64,000 bases of DNA from Cephalopachus bancanus (taxonomy: Eukaryota; Chordata; Mammalia; Primates; Tarsiidae). The stretch is from the NCBI GenBank assembly GCA_027257055.1, contig JAPVLO010000056.1, positions 7,924,501 to 7,988,500 of the forward strand. The letters run 5' to 3'. This document shows, one piece after another, positions 45,712-57,369 of the stretch; the stretch's first letter is position 1, and each line of letters opens with the position of its first letter. Below the pieces are notes generated by a model. It was not told where the DNA came from, ran no database searches, and saw only the letters and a program-made list of their open reading frames with translations. The translations under genes were made by a program, and so were the position numbers.

Positions 45712-46469
45712 TGAAGTACAATATTTTAACTGTAATTACTTATAGCTATTGTCTCTTTCCACTGTGACGTCCCCTACATACCACTCTCCCTGTGCCCATG
45801 GTTTTGGGGTATCTGGGAGCAATTTTAGGATCCAGGTAAAGGCAGTAGGGGTCTGCTTCCATTTAGTCTGGGTTCAGTGGGACATTTTCGTGTGGCTCAA
45901 ATTCACTTCAATGTACAGTTTAATTATTGCAAGACATCCTGGTGTGAGAAAGGCTCCCGGGAACGTCCCCACCAACCACATACTGACCCCCTCAGACACA
46001 TATCAGGAAGAGGCCACTCTCACAAGTGTGTGAGTAATGGGCAGAAACGTGTTGGAAGAAGGACTGGCTTTCCTTGGCAGAGAGAGTGAGACTTGGCTGG
46101 GCTAGGGCCCTTGGTGAGAGGAAAGTTCCTTCCAGCCAAGTCTCACTTTCCCCACCAAGGTAAGCCTTTGTCATCTATGTGTGGAGTTCTAGAAGCTTCT
46201 CTCCATTCAATGAGGCCCAGGAAGCTTCTTGACCTCTTCTTCACTAGAGTGAGGTGGGATCTGATCCTCTGTGCTGGGCTGCTAGAGAACACCCCACCCC
46301 TTCTTGAGGCTGCAGGAGACTCACTTCTGAAAAACTAAATTGCTGCAAATGAAATAAATATTTCATAAATATCTTGAAGGAATCTCAGTGTTTAGAAGGA
46401 TCTCAAGGAGAATCTTTCTACAGAATGGATACTTGCTCTCAAATCACTCTGCTCCAAGTTCTAGGATTA
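45712..46469. other. No gene; contains a strong inverted repeat
   Basis: The only notable structure is at 46085-46160. Nothing coding is recognised. Confidence 0.4.
46085..46160. repeat. 16-bp perfect inverted repeat with interleaved second stem
   Basis: Arms 'agtgagacttggctgg' (46085-46100) and 'ccagccaagtctcact' (46132-46147) are perfectly complementary around a 31-base loop. In addition 'ccttggtg' (46109-46116, in the loop) pairs with 'caccaagg' (46153-46160, outside), giving the A-B-A'-B' order of a pseudoknot. It is followed by 'aag|gtaagc', which resembles a 5' splice site. Confidence 0.9.
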
Positions 46470-46625
46470 CAAATAATAGCTAATGTGCTTGGGACACTAG
46501 CTTGGCACTGTGTTAAGTGTGCCGGGGCACATTGTTTAATCATCACATAATCCCAGTGAAGGAGTCACTATAATTGTCCCAATTTTAGAAATGAGCCAGT
46601 TGAGTCTTCTTGAGGTTAAAAGGGG
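46470..46625 (-). mobile_element. MIR SINE relic
   Basis: 'cttggcactgtgttaagtgt', 'ttaatcatcacataatccca', 'tcccaattttagaaatgagc' fit a reversed MIR. Confidence 0.65.
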
Positions 46626-46700
46626 CCTTATTGGGGCCCCTTAGAGAGCCTCCCACTTCTGAAGTGGGAGAAGCAATCTTTAAAATGTACACTTTTTTTG

Positions 46701-46978
46701 TCCGGGCGCGGTGGCTCAAGTCTGTGATCCCAGTATTTTGGGAGGCCAAGGCGAGAGGAACGCCTCAGCCCAGGGGTTCGAGACCAGTCTGGGAAACTTA
46801 GGGAGACTGAGTCTCTACAAGAAATCAAAAAATTGGCCAGGCATGCCTATATTTCCAACTACTTGGAGGGCTGAGATGGAGGGATTGCTTGAGCCCAGCA
46901 GGTCGAGGCTGCAGTGGCCATGAGTGTGCGACTACACTCCAGCCTGGGTGAAAGAGTGAGACTCCAACTCAAAAAAAA
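46701..46978 (+). mobile_element. Alu SINE, strepsirrhine type
   Basis: Flanked by 'aatgtacactttttttg' and 'aatttacacttttttg'. It has a small deletion in the right monomer head ('ggcatgcctatatttcc'). Confidence 0.95.
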
Positions 46979-47063
46979 TAATTTACACTTTTTTGAACTT
47001 TAGGGATTGCTTTTTATTTAATTGAATATTGTCTTATAATTATGTAAAAATTTGAACAAGTTT

Positions 47064-47358
47064 TTTTTTTTTTTTTTTTTTTTTGAGTTGGAATCTCACT
47101 CCTTCGCCCAGGCTGGAGTACAGTGGCATTCACGCTCATCGTCACCCAAACGTCGACCTGCTGGGCTCCGGCGATCCTTCTGCCTCAGCCTTCCAAGTAG
47201 CCGGAACTACAGATTCCGCCTCCCTATTTTTTATTTTATTTTAGAGATGAGGTCTCACCAAGTTGCCTGGGCTGGTCTCAAACCCACGGGCTCAGGCAAT
47301 CCACTCGCTTCAGCCTCCCAAAGTGCTGGGATTACAGGCTGAGCCACCGAGCCCAACC
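47064..47358 (-). mobile_element. Alu SINE, strepsirrhine type
   Basis: Duplication 'ttgaacaagttt' at 47052-47063 and 47359-47370, with a 20+ T tail. Confidence 0.96.
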
Positions 47359-47463
47359 TTGAACAAGTTTCAAAGTCAAAGCTATAAAAATTGTCTCTAT
47401 CCTCTCTCCCCCATGCTATTTAATTCTGCACCCATAAGTTACCTTTTAAAAATGGTTTATCCA

Positions 47464-47585
47464 GGCCAGGCATGGTGGCACACACCAGCACTTTGGGAGG
47501 CTGAGGTGGGAGGATTGCATGACCTCAGGAGTTCAAGGTCAGCTTTGGCAACATAACAAGACTCCATCTCTTTTTTAAAAATTTA
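47464..47585 (+). mobile_element. Alu left-monomer (FLAM-like)
   Basis: A single monomer ends 'aagactccatctcttttttaa', with an internal deletion after 'ggtggcacacaccagcac'. Confidence 0.82.
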
Positions 47586-47704
47586 AGAAGGTTTATCCTT
47601 CCAATTTTTTTAATATGCAAGCAAACACCTTTCTTTGAAAAACAGCAGCATACTCTACATATTTTTCTCCATCTAGCTAAACCTAAACAAACAAATGAAA
47701 AATA

Positions 47705-48010
47705 AGCCGGGCTCGGTGGCTCAGCCTGTAATCCTGCACCTTTGGGAGGCTGAGGTGAGTGGATTGCCTGAGCCTGCGAGTTCGAGACTTGCCTGGGCAA
47801 CTTGGCGAGACCTCATCTCTACAATAAATCAAAAAATTAGCCCGGTGTGGTAGCGCGCACCTGTAGTTTCAGCTACATGGAAGGCTGAGGTGGAGGATCG
47901 CCGGAGCCCAGCAGGTTGAGGCTGCGGTGGCCGCTCCCAGCCACCACACTCCAGTCCGGGCGACAGTGAGACTCCAACTCAAAAAAAAAAGAAAGAAGGA
48001 AAGAAAAAGA
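47705..48010 (+). mobile_element. Alu SINE, strepsirrhine type
   Basis: Full dimer. Its right monomer has 'gtggccgctcccagccac', a relative of the hairpin variant. The tail is (GAAA)-like. Confidence 0.95.
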
Positions 48011-48064
48011 AATGATGCATTTGAATCTAATTGTATACAATTGAAGGTATAATCATATAAAGAC

Positions 48065-48325
48065 TTTTTTGGGGAGGGGATTTGGGGTCTCAGTCTGTGG
48101 TCCAGGATCTCACAGCCTTGACCTCCTGGGCTCAGGCAATCCTTTCTCCCATGTACCAGGGACCTCAGGTGTGTACCACCACACCTGGCTAATTTTTTTT
48201 ATTTTATGTAGAGACAAGGTCTTGCTATGTTGCTCAGGCTGGTCTCTAACTCCTGGGCTTAAGTAATCCTTCCACCATGGCCTGGAAAATTCCTGGAATT
48301 ACAGGCATAAGCCACTGGGCCCTGT
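48065..48325 (-). mobile_element. Alu SINE, older, diverged
   Basis: Reverse dimer with a shortened right monomer ('gtggtccaggatctcacag') and a head ending 'ccactgggccctgtc'. Confidence 0.9.
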
Positions 48326-48329
48326 CTTA

Positions 48330-49700
<1,371 letters not shown>

Positions 49701-50287
49701 AAAACCGGTCAGTTTCTTAAAATAGGAATTTATCATACCATTCCTAAAAGAAAAAGTACTTCAATATGTATAAATATATATGCATATATAGCTATCTTAA
49801 TTGTACAAACTGTTACTGAGAAGTTTCCCTTCATACAAATGTTCCAGCTCACATAACAAGGAATGAGAATCAGAGGGGCATCAATTTGCCACCCCTAGGA
49901 TGTCCTACAGGAACAATGACCTGGTTTCTTTGACAAGCAAATGACACGAAGTAAAAAAATTAGATGAAAACGAGAACCCATAAATTAAAAGAAACAAGAT
50001 ACATAATCAATTTAAGGGTACACGTCTTATTTGGGTTCTAATTCTAACAAATACACAGTCAAAAACCATACTTTTGGGACTCTAGGGAACACAGCAATTA
50101 TTGAATGGACATTTGGCAAAAATTAAGCAGTTGCTCATTTTTAGATGTATTAATGTTATTGTGGGTTTTTTATTCTTTATATTTTAGATATGCATAATGA
50201 GATATTTATGGATGAAATAGTATGATGTCTGGAACTTGTTTCAAAATAACTCAGTGGGGGAAGATAGTGGTTAGAAATATAGGTGAA
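49701..50287. other. No gene or clear repeat seen
   Basis: AT-rich, including a TA/TATG-rich patch at 49768-49795. Confidence 0.35.
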
Positions 50288-50579
50288 GGCCAGGTACGGT
50301 GACTCAGCCTGTAATCCCAGCACTTTGGGAGGCCAAGGAGAGAGGATGCCTGAGCCTGGCAGTTCGAGACCAGCCTGGACAACTTGGTGAGACCTTATCT
50401 CTACAATAAATCACAAAAATTAGCCAGATGTGGTGGTGTGCGTCTGTAGTTCCGGGTACTTGGAAGACTGAGGTGGAAAGATCACCTAAACTCAGCAGGT
50501 CAGGGCTGCGGTGGCCGTGAGCGTACCACTGCACTCCAGCTTGGGTGGCAGAGTGAGACTCCAACTCAAAAATAAAAAA
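50288..50579 (+). mobile_element. Alu SINE, strepsirrhine type
   Basis: Flanked by 'agaaatataggtgaa' and 'agaaatacagatgaa'. Confidence 0.95.
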
Positions 50580-50715
50580 AGAAATACAGATGAAACAAGA
50601 TTGACCTGATATTAATAATTATTTAGTCAGATGATGGGTACATGGGAGCTTGTCCTATTGCTCTCTCTTCTTTTATGTATGTTTGAAAACTCCCTACCAT
50701 CACTGTTTGTTTGTT

Positions 50716-51003
50716 GTGGTGGTTTGAGTCAGAGTCTCATTGCCGCCTGGCTGGAGTGCAGTGGCATGCTCACAGGCACCACAGCCTTGACCTGCTGGGC
50801 TCAGGCGATCCTTCTATCTCAGCCTTCCAAGTAACTGGAACCACAGGCATGTGCCACCACACCCGACTATTTTTTTTTTTTAATTGTGAAGACGAAGTCT
50901 CACTATGCTGCTCAGGCTGATCTTGAACCCCTGAGCTCAGGCAGAACTTTCACCTCTGCCTCCCAAAGTGCTGGGATTATAGGTGTGAGCCACTGCACCC
51001 GGC
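50716..51003 (-). mobile_element. Alu SINE, antisense member of an inverted pair
   Basis: Reverse dimer with a poor tail ('ttgttgtggtggttt') and an 11-T internal linker. It faces the plus Alu at 51043 head to head, about 39 bases apart. Confidence 0.93.
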
Positions 51004-51042
51004 CCCACCACATTTTTTTTAAGACTTGAAAAGTTCATGTCA

Positions 51043-51330
51043 GCTGGGCTCGGTGGCTCAGCCTGTAATCCCAATGCTTTGGGAGGCTGAGGTGAGTGGA
51101 TTGCCTGAGCCCGTGGGTTCAAGACCCGCCTGGCAACTTGGCGAGACCTCATCTCTACAATAAATCAAAAAAATTAGCTGGGAGTGGTAGCGCGCACCTG
51201 TAGTTCCAGCTACTTGGAAGGTTGAGGTGGAAGGATCGCTGGAGCCCAGCAGGTCGAGGCTGTGGTGGCCGGGAGCGGCCACTGCACTCCAGTCTGGGTG
51301 ACAGAGTGAGACTCCAACTCAAAAAAAAAA
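51043..51330 (+). mobile_element. Alu SINE, sense member of an inverted pair
   Basis: Flanked by 'aaaagttcatg' at both ends. It has 'gtggccgggagcggccac'. Confidence 0.96.
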
Positions 51331-51333
51331 AAA

Positions 51334-52848
51334 GTTCATGCTCTTAAACACTAAGTTGGTCCCATCCTATTACCTATCCATCTATCAACTCAATAGGTTG
51401 CTTAGTTTTCTCCCAATTCTGAAAAGCAAAATTTATCAGTGTTATTAAGCAATATATTTAAATGATTCTTCATAAATTCTAACAACTTTCCTCCCCCTTT
51501 CCTTTCATCAGACATGATTTCTACTCATTCCAGTTTCCATACTCACCCAGCCACAAGACTTGAGATATTCCCAAACAGATGATCAACTCCTGGATCTTGG
51601 ATGGGCACTGCTAGAGCTGAAGGAAGCTGGTGTTAGTAGATATGAGGTTCCCCTTAGACAGGCTTGATAATAATTTCTTAACTGAGTGAAAATGGTCCCA
51701 CACGTAACTGGTAGATACGAAGAGGTGCCACTCAAGTCTCCTCCCAATAACGGCTCATTGCCCCAGTTGGTGGAATTACTACCAGTAGGCAACTGGCGAC
51801 CCCTTCAGGGATGGTCTCAGTTAGGGAGTGATGCTTCTTCCGAAGTCATGCCCCATCAGGGACAGTTCACATCCAACATGGGGCAGCTTGACCATAGTGA
51901 CCCAATGCAGGAAAATCTGACAGCCTGATCAGCCCAGGGTTCCCTCTGGGGGTCAGTTGAGGCCGTTGGGTCTCCTCCAGTCCACTCCTGTTTCCTTTCA
52001 CCGCCTTCCATGGGTTGTTTCGTGAGTGCTCTAATGCACGTCTGCACACTGCACTCTGTCTCAGTCTACTTCCTGAAGAACCCAGATGGCAACAGTCATG
52101 ACACATTTACATGCCTGGCTTTACCAGCAACTGAGAGGCTCATTAAGGCCTTGGTCATTCACACTGTTTACTAGACAGAGGTTGTCTTGAAAAAATGTGA
52201 GTGGCCTGTACTTAAAAGAGTTGACTGCTCATTGTTTTGTGTTCTGTGGATACTGGTCAACAGCTTGCCCTGAACTCTTAGGATCAGTCAGATTCACGTC
52301 ACAGCATCTTAGACCTGAACCGTGAGCCCAGAGTGGGCCCTTCCTGGTGCTCTTTCTTGCAACTATTTTCACCTCCAGGAGACAAACATTAATGTCGGCA
52401 AGGGTGTCACTCACCGGCTCGGGCATGTGGATCCCAAGTCTGTGGAGACATGCCAATCCCTTTATGGATGCAAGTTTGCCAGTGAGAGAAATTCTAGGCC
52501 TCACATATATTTGCACATTATTCCACATTGTCAAAAATTTCACACTGAGCGGACTTGAAGTACAAATCATCCCAAGTCCTGTTGCAGCCGCCGTGCTTCC
52601 CCTGCAGCTGGGGTTGTGAGACACCGTGGGCATCTGGGTTGTTAGTAACTGAGGAACAAAAATGCCACTGCTGGTCAATTTAGTGCAGTGTCTTTGCTGG
52701 TTTGATGTCAGTCGGGACGCCTAAGGGTTTTGCGACTTCATTCATTACTTTGGTCCCTTTTCACACAAGATCTTCTGTTCCTCAACCATGAATTCTATTA
52801 ATAGTTTCCAAGAGATGCAACCAATATGATAGAGAGGGAATAATGTAT
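51334..52848. other. No supported gene; possible old LTR-like sequence
   Basis: 51640-52110 has phrases such as 'aaatggtcccacacgtaact', 'aaatctgacagcctgatcag' and 'ttcctgaagaacccagatgg', suggestive of a decayed LTR element but not assignable. A 149-codon minus-strand frame (52678-52229) lacks a recognisable domain and is open partly on both strands. Confidence 0.3.
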
Positions 52849-52862
52849 AAATCTTGATGATA

Positions 52863-53150
52863 GGCCAGGCTCGGTGGCACAGCCTGCAATCCCAGCACTT
52901 CGGCAGGCTGAGGCGAGTGGATTGACTGAACCCGTGGGTTTGAGACCAGCCCAGGCAACTTGGCGAGACCTCATCTCTACAATAAATCAAAAATTAGCCG
53001 GGTGTGGTAGTGCGTGCCTATAGTTCCGACTACTTGGAAGGCTGAGGGGGAAGGATCTCCTGAGCCCAGCAGGTCGATGCTAGGATGGCCATGAGTGTGT
53101 CACTTCACTCCAGCCTGAGTGACGGAGTGAGACTCCAACTCAAAAAAAAA
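52863..53150 (+). mobile_element. Alu SINE, strepsirrhine type
   Basis: 'aatcttgatgata' occurs on both sides (52850-52862 and about 53153-53165). Confidence 0.96.
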
Positions 53151-53165
53151 AAAAATCTTGATGAT

Positions 53166-53483
53166 ACTTTGCATTTGCAGATGATTTCATATTTGGTCTT
53201 TATATCAGAGCCAATGGTTTGAGGTAGGTTTTTTTGGGGGGGATTGGGTTTTTTTCCGAATGGCACCTTCAGAATGATAAGAGGTTTTTCTTTGCCTGAG
53301 TATCTTAATTAATAGTAGGTGCAAAAGTAAAGCCGATTAAAGAATGAAAATCTGACACATGAATAAATCTGAATGAAAAGCCGTAACACAGATGAATTCT
53401 GAAAAATTATGCTAATTGAAACACACAAAAGGAAGTATGTTATTCCACTTCTATGAGCTACCTGGAGTCAAATTCGTAACGAT
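53166..53483. other. No gene or clear repeat seen
   Basis: Contains G and T homopolymer runs at 53229-53258. Confidence 0.35.
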
Positions 53484-53496
53484 AGAAAGCAGAACA

Positions 53497-53786
53497 GCCG
53501 GGCTTGGTGGCTCAGCCCGTAATCCCGCGCTTTGGGAGGCTGAGGTGAGTGGATTGCCTGAGCCCGTGGGTTCGAGACCCGCCTGGGCAGCGAGACCTCA
53601 TCTCTATAATAAATCAAAAAATTAACTGGGTGTGGTAGCGCGCGCCTGTAATTCCGGCTACTCGGAAGGCTGAGGCGGAAGGATCGCCGGAGCCCAGCAG
53701 GTCGAGGCTGCGGTGGCCGGGAGCGGCCACTGCACTCCAGTCTGGGTGACAGAGTGAGACTCCAACTCAAAAAAAAAAAAAAGAAA
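53497..53786 (+). mobile_element. Alu SINE, young strepsirrhine subfamily
   Basis: Flanked by 'agaaagcagaaca' on both sides. It has the deletion form 'cctgggcagcgagacctc' and the perfect 'gtggccgggagcggccac' hairpin. Confidence 0.97.
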
Positions 53787-54029
53787 GAAAGAAAGCAGAA
53801 CAGTGCTCACCAGGGATTAGGGTGAGAAGAAGGGGGATTATTGTTTAATGAGCACAGAATTTCAGTTTGGGATGATAAAAAATGTTCCGGAGAAGGGTAG
53901 TGAGGATGGTTGTACAACAACGTGATCTACTTACTGCCACAGAGCTGAACACTTAAGGCTGGCCAAAATGGTACATGTTATGCTATGCATATTTAGCCAC
54001 ACTTTTTTTTTTTAAAGTAAAGCAGAGGG

Positions 54030-54245
54030 TCAGAAGAGCAATTAGTATAGTGGCACCTGAGGGCTTTGGCAGTTAAACAGACCTAGGTTTGAAGCCCTAC
54101 AGCTGTGTGGCCTTGGGAAAGAAAACGAGCCTCCTGCAGGGCCATCAGTAAAACGGGGCTACCTCACAAGGTTGTGGGGAAGATTAAATGAGATGCGGCA
54201 GGTAATGCCCTTGTCATAGAGTCTGGTAGGTGGCCGGTGGAGCAC
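54030..54245 (+). mobile_element. MIR SINE, first of two in tandem
   Basis: 'tagtatagtggcacctgagg', 'cagacctaggtttgaagccc', 'tgtgtggccttgggaaa', 'cacaaggttgtggggaagat', 'taaatgagatgcggcagg' are in MIR order, nearly full length. Confidence 0.8.
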
Positions 54246-54257
54246 CTGCCGGCTGGG

Positions 54258-54458
54258 GTTAAGAAGCAGAATGGTTAGGTCACCTGGAATGGGATTGCTT
54301 GAGGGTGAATCCCAGCGGGCTACCTCACCATCTCCCTGACCTTAGGAAAAATACTTGACCTCTCTGTGCCTCATAAAATAGAGGAAATGACAGCCCCACC
54401 TCACAGCATTGTTATAAGGATTGCATTCCCATCAACGACCATCAGAAACATGTCTAAT
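54258..54458 (+). mobile_element. MIR SINE, second of two in tandem
   Basis: 'aagaagcagaatggttaggt', 'gagggtgaatcccagc', 'cttgacctctctgtgcctc', 'cacagcattgttataaggat'. Same strand as the preceding MIR and about a dozen bases away. Confidence 0.65.
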
Positions 54459-54459
54459 G

Positions 54460-54744
54460 CTGGGCGCGGTGGCTCAAGCCTGTCATCCCAGCACTTTGGG
54501 AGGCCGGGGCGAGAGGATTACCTGAGCTCAGGGGTTCAAGACCAGCCTGGGCAACTTGGTGAGACCTCACTCCACAATAAATCAAAAAAATTAGCCAGGC
54601 ATGGTAGTGCATGCCTGTAGGTCCAACTACTTGGAGGGCTGAGGAGGAAGGATTGCCTGAGCCCAGCAGGTCGAGGCTGCAGTGGCAGTGAGCGTGCCAC
54701 TGCCCTCCAGCCTGGGTGATAGAGTGAGACTCCAAAAAAAAAAA
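54460..54744 (+). mobile_element. Alu SINE, strepsirrhine type
   Basis: It starts inside the end of the second MIR. The right monomer is 'ggctgcagtggcagtgagcg'. Confidence 0.95.
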
Positions 54745-54904
54745 AGTGCCCAGCAAGCGTTTTTTAAACATTCTCTTTTATTATAAGGAACAATTCTGGG
54801 CTAATAGATGAAAATGATAAAGTCGTTTTGTCAGAACATATACACACAAAGTATGTATTTCAGGTATATATGATTTGCAGTGTACTGTCTCATTTTAATT
54901 GTTG

Positions 54905-55050
54905 TTATGGGCGGTTAACACACATCGGATGCTGATTGTGTCCTAGGCACTCTGTGAAGGACTTTCCAAGCATTGCCTCTCCAATCCTCTCAACATCCCC
55001 CGTTTAACAAGAGACAGAGCAGATGAGCAACTTGCCCAAGAATCTGCCAA
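54905..55050 (-). mobile_element. MIR SINE relic
   Basis: 'gtcctaggcactctgtgaag', 'ccaatcctctcaacatcccc', 'gatgagcaacttgccca' fit a reversed MIR. Confidence 0.65.
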
Positions 55051-55059
55051 CTGGAACCA

Positions 55060-56221
55060 CTGTGTGTCTCGACTTCAGAACCCCAACATCACCCCATTCC
55101 AACTTTTACAACAGTCCACAGCTCTTGCTAACGAAAATGCATGTACAACAGAATGCAAAAAATAAACAAAGCCCCTGGGAAGGAGGCCAACAATTGAGAC
55201 TGGAACCTGGGATAAAGTTGTGATTGTGTCTGTTAGGTCACACCCCAGTAGGGCCTCCAGAATGTTAGGTCAGACCCCCCCAGGGGTGTGGGTGTCTGAT
55301 GCGTGATCTGGTGCGCATGAAAGATGCAAAGAGTTGCACAGAAGTAAGATTGGGACATATAGTTTATTTAAAAAGTAAATGAGAGGCTGGGCGCAGTGCC
55401 CTTTCAGTCCCTAGAATGGGGAAGGGGCCAGCAGTGCCCACAAGTCTCCTCCTTCCATAGAAGGGTTTCCTTGCCAGGCAACAGGCTAGGTATTCTATTC
55501 TTGCTCTGTCACTGGGCCTAACAGCAGTGGGCTGATGTGCTTCATGAGTTTCCAAGACAGAGCAGCTTAAAGCAGTCATTCCCAAACTTTGATCAGAGAA
55601 AATCTTTGTCAGCAAGTCTATTAATATCTCCAGAACAGAGTTCCTCAAGACACGTTGATCTAATGTTAGGAGCAGACATAGGTGAATAAACTCTGGCCCA
55701 TGTCCAAGGTAAGGGAAACAATCCTTGTATTGTGCTTTCATCTTGCTTTCTATTTTAAATGTTGGTTAAAAAAAAAGGCCCTCTGCCTCACAGGGGCCCT
55801 TTGTGCAAGAAGGTGTGTTTGCATTTCAAAGTCTTACATTTCCCAATAAAGCCAAGCTCTGAGAACACGTTTTACTATGATAAAGACCTTGCTGCGATTA
55901 GAAAGCTAAATAGTACAGTGCATTATAAAGCTCTTCTTTACTATGGAATTCACCAGGGGAAGCCCATAAATACTGATTCCTATACTCATCTTTGTCTATG
56001 AATCTACTGGACAACTACACAGCCAACAAGCTGAAAGAAATACATGACCATCCACACATGGGTGGGTTAATGGCAGTCACTGCAGGGCATGTGTCTTCCA
56101 GCAGTATTAGCCATTCTCCAGCTGAATGACTTTGACAAATCTCTTCCCCTACATGCATCTTAATTTAACGTCTGCAAAATGAAAGTGTTGGATTACAGTG
56201 TTCCCCAACGTCCCCCCAAGA
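55060..56221. other. No supported gene
   Basis: A 125-codon minus-strand frame (55741-55364) and an 80-codon plus frame (55759-56001) show no domain. 55563-55640 resembles a hAT-type MITE terminus ('cattcccaaactttgatca'). Confidence 0.3.
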
Positions 56222-56235
56222 TAAGAATCCCTGGG

Positions 56236-56524
56236 GGCCGGGCTCGGTGGCTCAGCCTGTAATCCCAGCACTTTGGGAGGCCGAGGCGAGTGGATTGCCT
56301 GAGCCCGCGGGTTCGAGACCCGCCTGGGCAACTTGGCGAGAGCTCGTCTCTACAATAAATCAAAAAAGCTGGCCGGGCGTGGTCGTGTGCGCCTGTAGTT
56401 CCAGCTACCTGGAAGGCTGAGGCGGAAGGATCGCCGGAGCCCAGCAGGTTGAGGCTGCGGTGGCCGGGAGCGGCCACTGCACTCCAGTCTGGGAGACAGA
56501 GTGAAACTCCAACTCAAAAAAAAA
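56236..56524 (+). mobile_element. Alu SINE, strepsirrhine type
   Basis: A perfect 14-bp duplication 'aagaatccctgggg' lies at 56222-56235 and 56525-56538. CpG-rich and near consensus, so probably among the youngest here. Confidence 0.97.
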
Positions 56525-56544
56525 AAGAATCCCTGGGGTAGTGG

Positions 56545-56630
56545 TTAAATATTGAGATTACTCAACCCTTCATGGAAATTCTGATTAATTAGATCTGGGT
56601 TGGGGCCCAGTAACCTGGATTTTGTTTATT
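56545..56630 (+). mobile_element. MER5A-like hAT MITE fragment
   Basis: 'ggaaattctgattaattaga' then 'tctgggttggggcccagtaa' and 'cctggatttt' match the MER5A end. Confidence 0.55.
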
Positions 56631-56946
56631 TTTTGCTTGTTTACTTATATGCTTGCTGGTATGTTTGTTTTTACTTATTTATTGTGTGTGTGTGGTGTTC
56701 TATATTTTGGTTTGTTTGTTTTTAAACAAGACCTCAGGTCCTTATCTTCAAGGAAGTTAGGGAAAACTTGACTAGATGACTGAGTGACTTTTCAATCCTG
56801 CCATTCTGTAATTCTGTGATTTTGTGAGGTGGGAAGGCAACCCAACAACCCCCTCACTAGAAGTTAAGACCTTGAGACATGTTTCTTTCATGGAAACACA
56901 CAAGGGAGTGGCATCTGGATGAGTCTGTATGAAATGGAGATCTATG

Positions 56947-57078
56947 TCCAGGCATGGTGGCTCACGCCTATAATCTCAGCACTTTGGGAGGCCGAGGTGA
57001 GAGGGTTGCCTGAGTCCGCGGGTGGAGATCAGCCCAGGCAACTTGGTGAGACCTCACCTCTACAATAAATTAAAAAAT
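56947..57078 (+). mobile_element. Alu left monomer, host of the next Alu
   Basis: It ends in its middle A-rich linker 'ctacaataaattaaaaaatg', where a second Alu begins. Its own right monomer is not seen. Confidence 0.88.
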
Positions 57079-57081
57079 GAG

Positions 57082-57366
57082 GCTGGGTGCAGTGGCTCAC
57101 GCCTATAATCCCAGCACTTTGGGAAGCTGAGGTGAGAGAATTGCCTGAACCCAGGGGTTCAAGACCAGCCTGGGCAACTTGGCAAGACCTTGTCTCGACA
57201 ATAAATAAAAAAAACTAGCTGAGTGTGGTGGTGCGTGCCTGTACTTCCAGCTACTTGGAAGGCTAAGGCAGGAGGATCACCTGAGCCTACCAGGTCGAGG
57301 CTGGGGTAACCACGAGTGTGCCTCTGCACTCAACTGGGCAACGGAATGAGACCCTGACTCAACAAA
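57082..57366 (+). mobile_element. Alu SINE, strepsirrhine type, abutting an Alu monomer
   Basis: Full dimer starting right after the linker of the preceding monomer, same strand. It ends 'gaccctgactcaac'. Confidence 0.94.
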
Positions 57367-57369
57367 ATC

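Noticed and set aside
52229..52678. 149-codon minus-strand open frame
   Set aside because: No domain recognised, the plus strand is also open over much of it, and no promoter or poly(A) context was seen. A donor-like 'gtgagt' near 52416 is not enough.
53312..53330. 'agtaggtgcaaaagtaaagc' as a MADE1/mariner MITE end
   Set aside because: Only about one short terminus-like match and no partner end within 100 bases.
55385..55398. 'ggctgggcgcagtg', a 14-base Alu head alone, as a tailless Alu insertion
   Set aside because: Too short and no flanking duplication; chance or a remnant cannot be separated.
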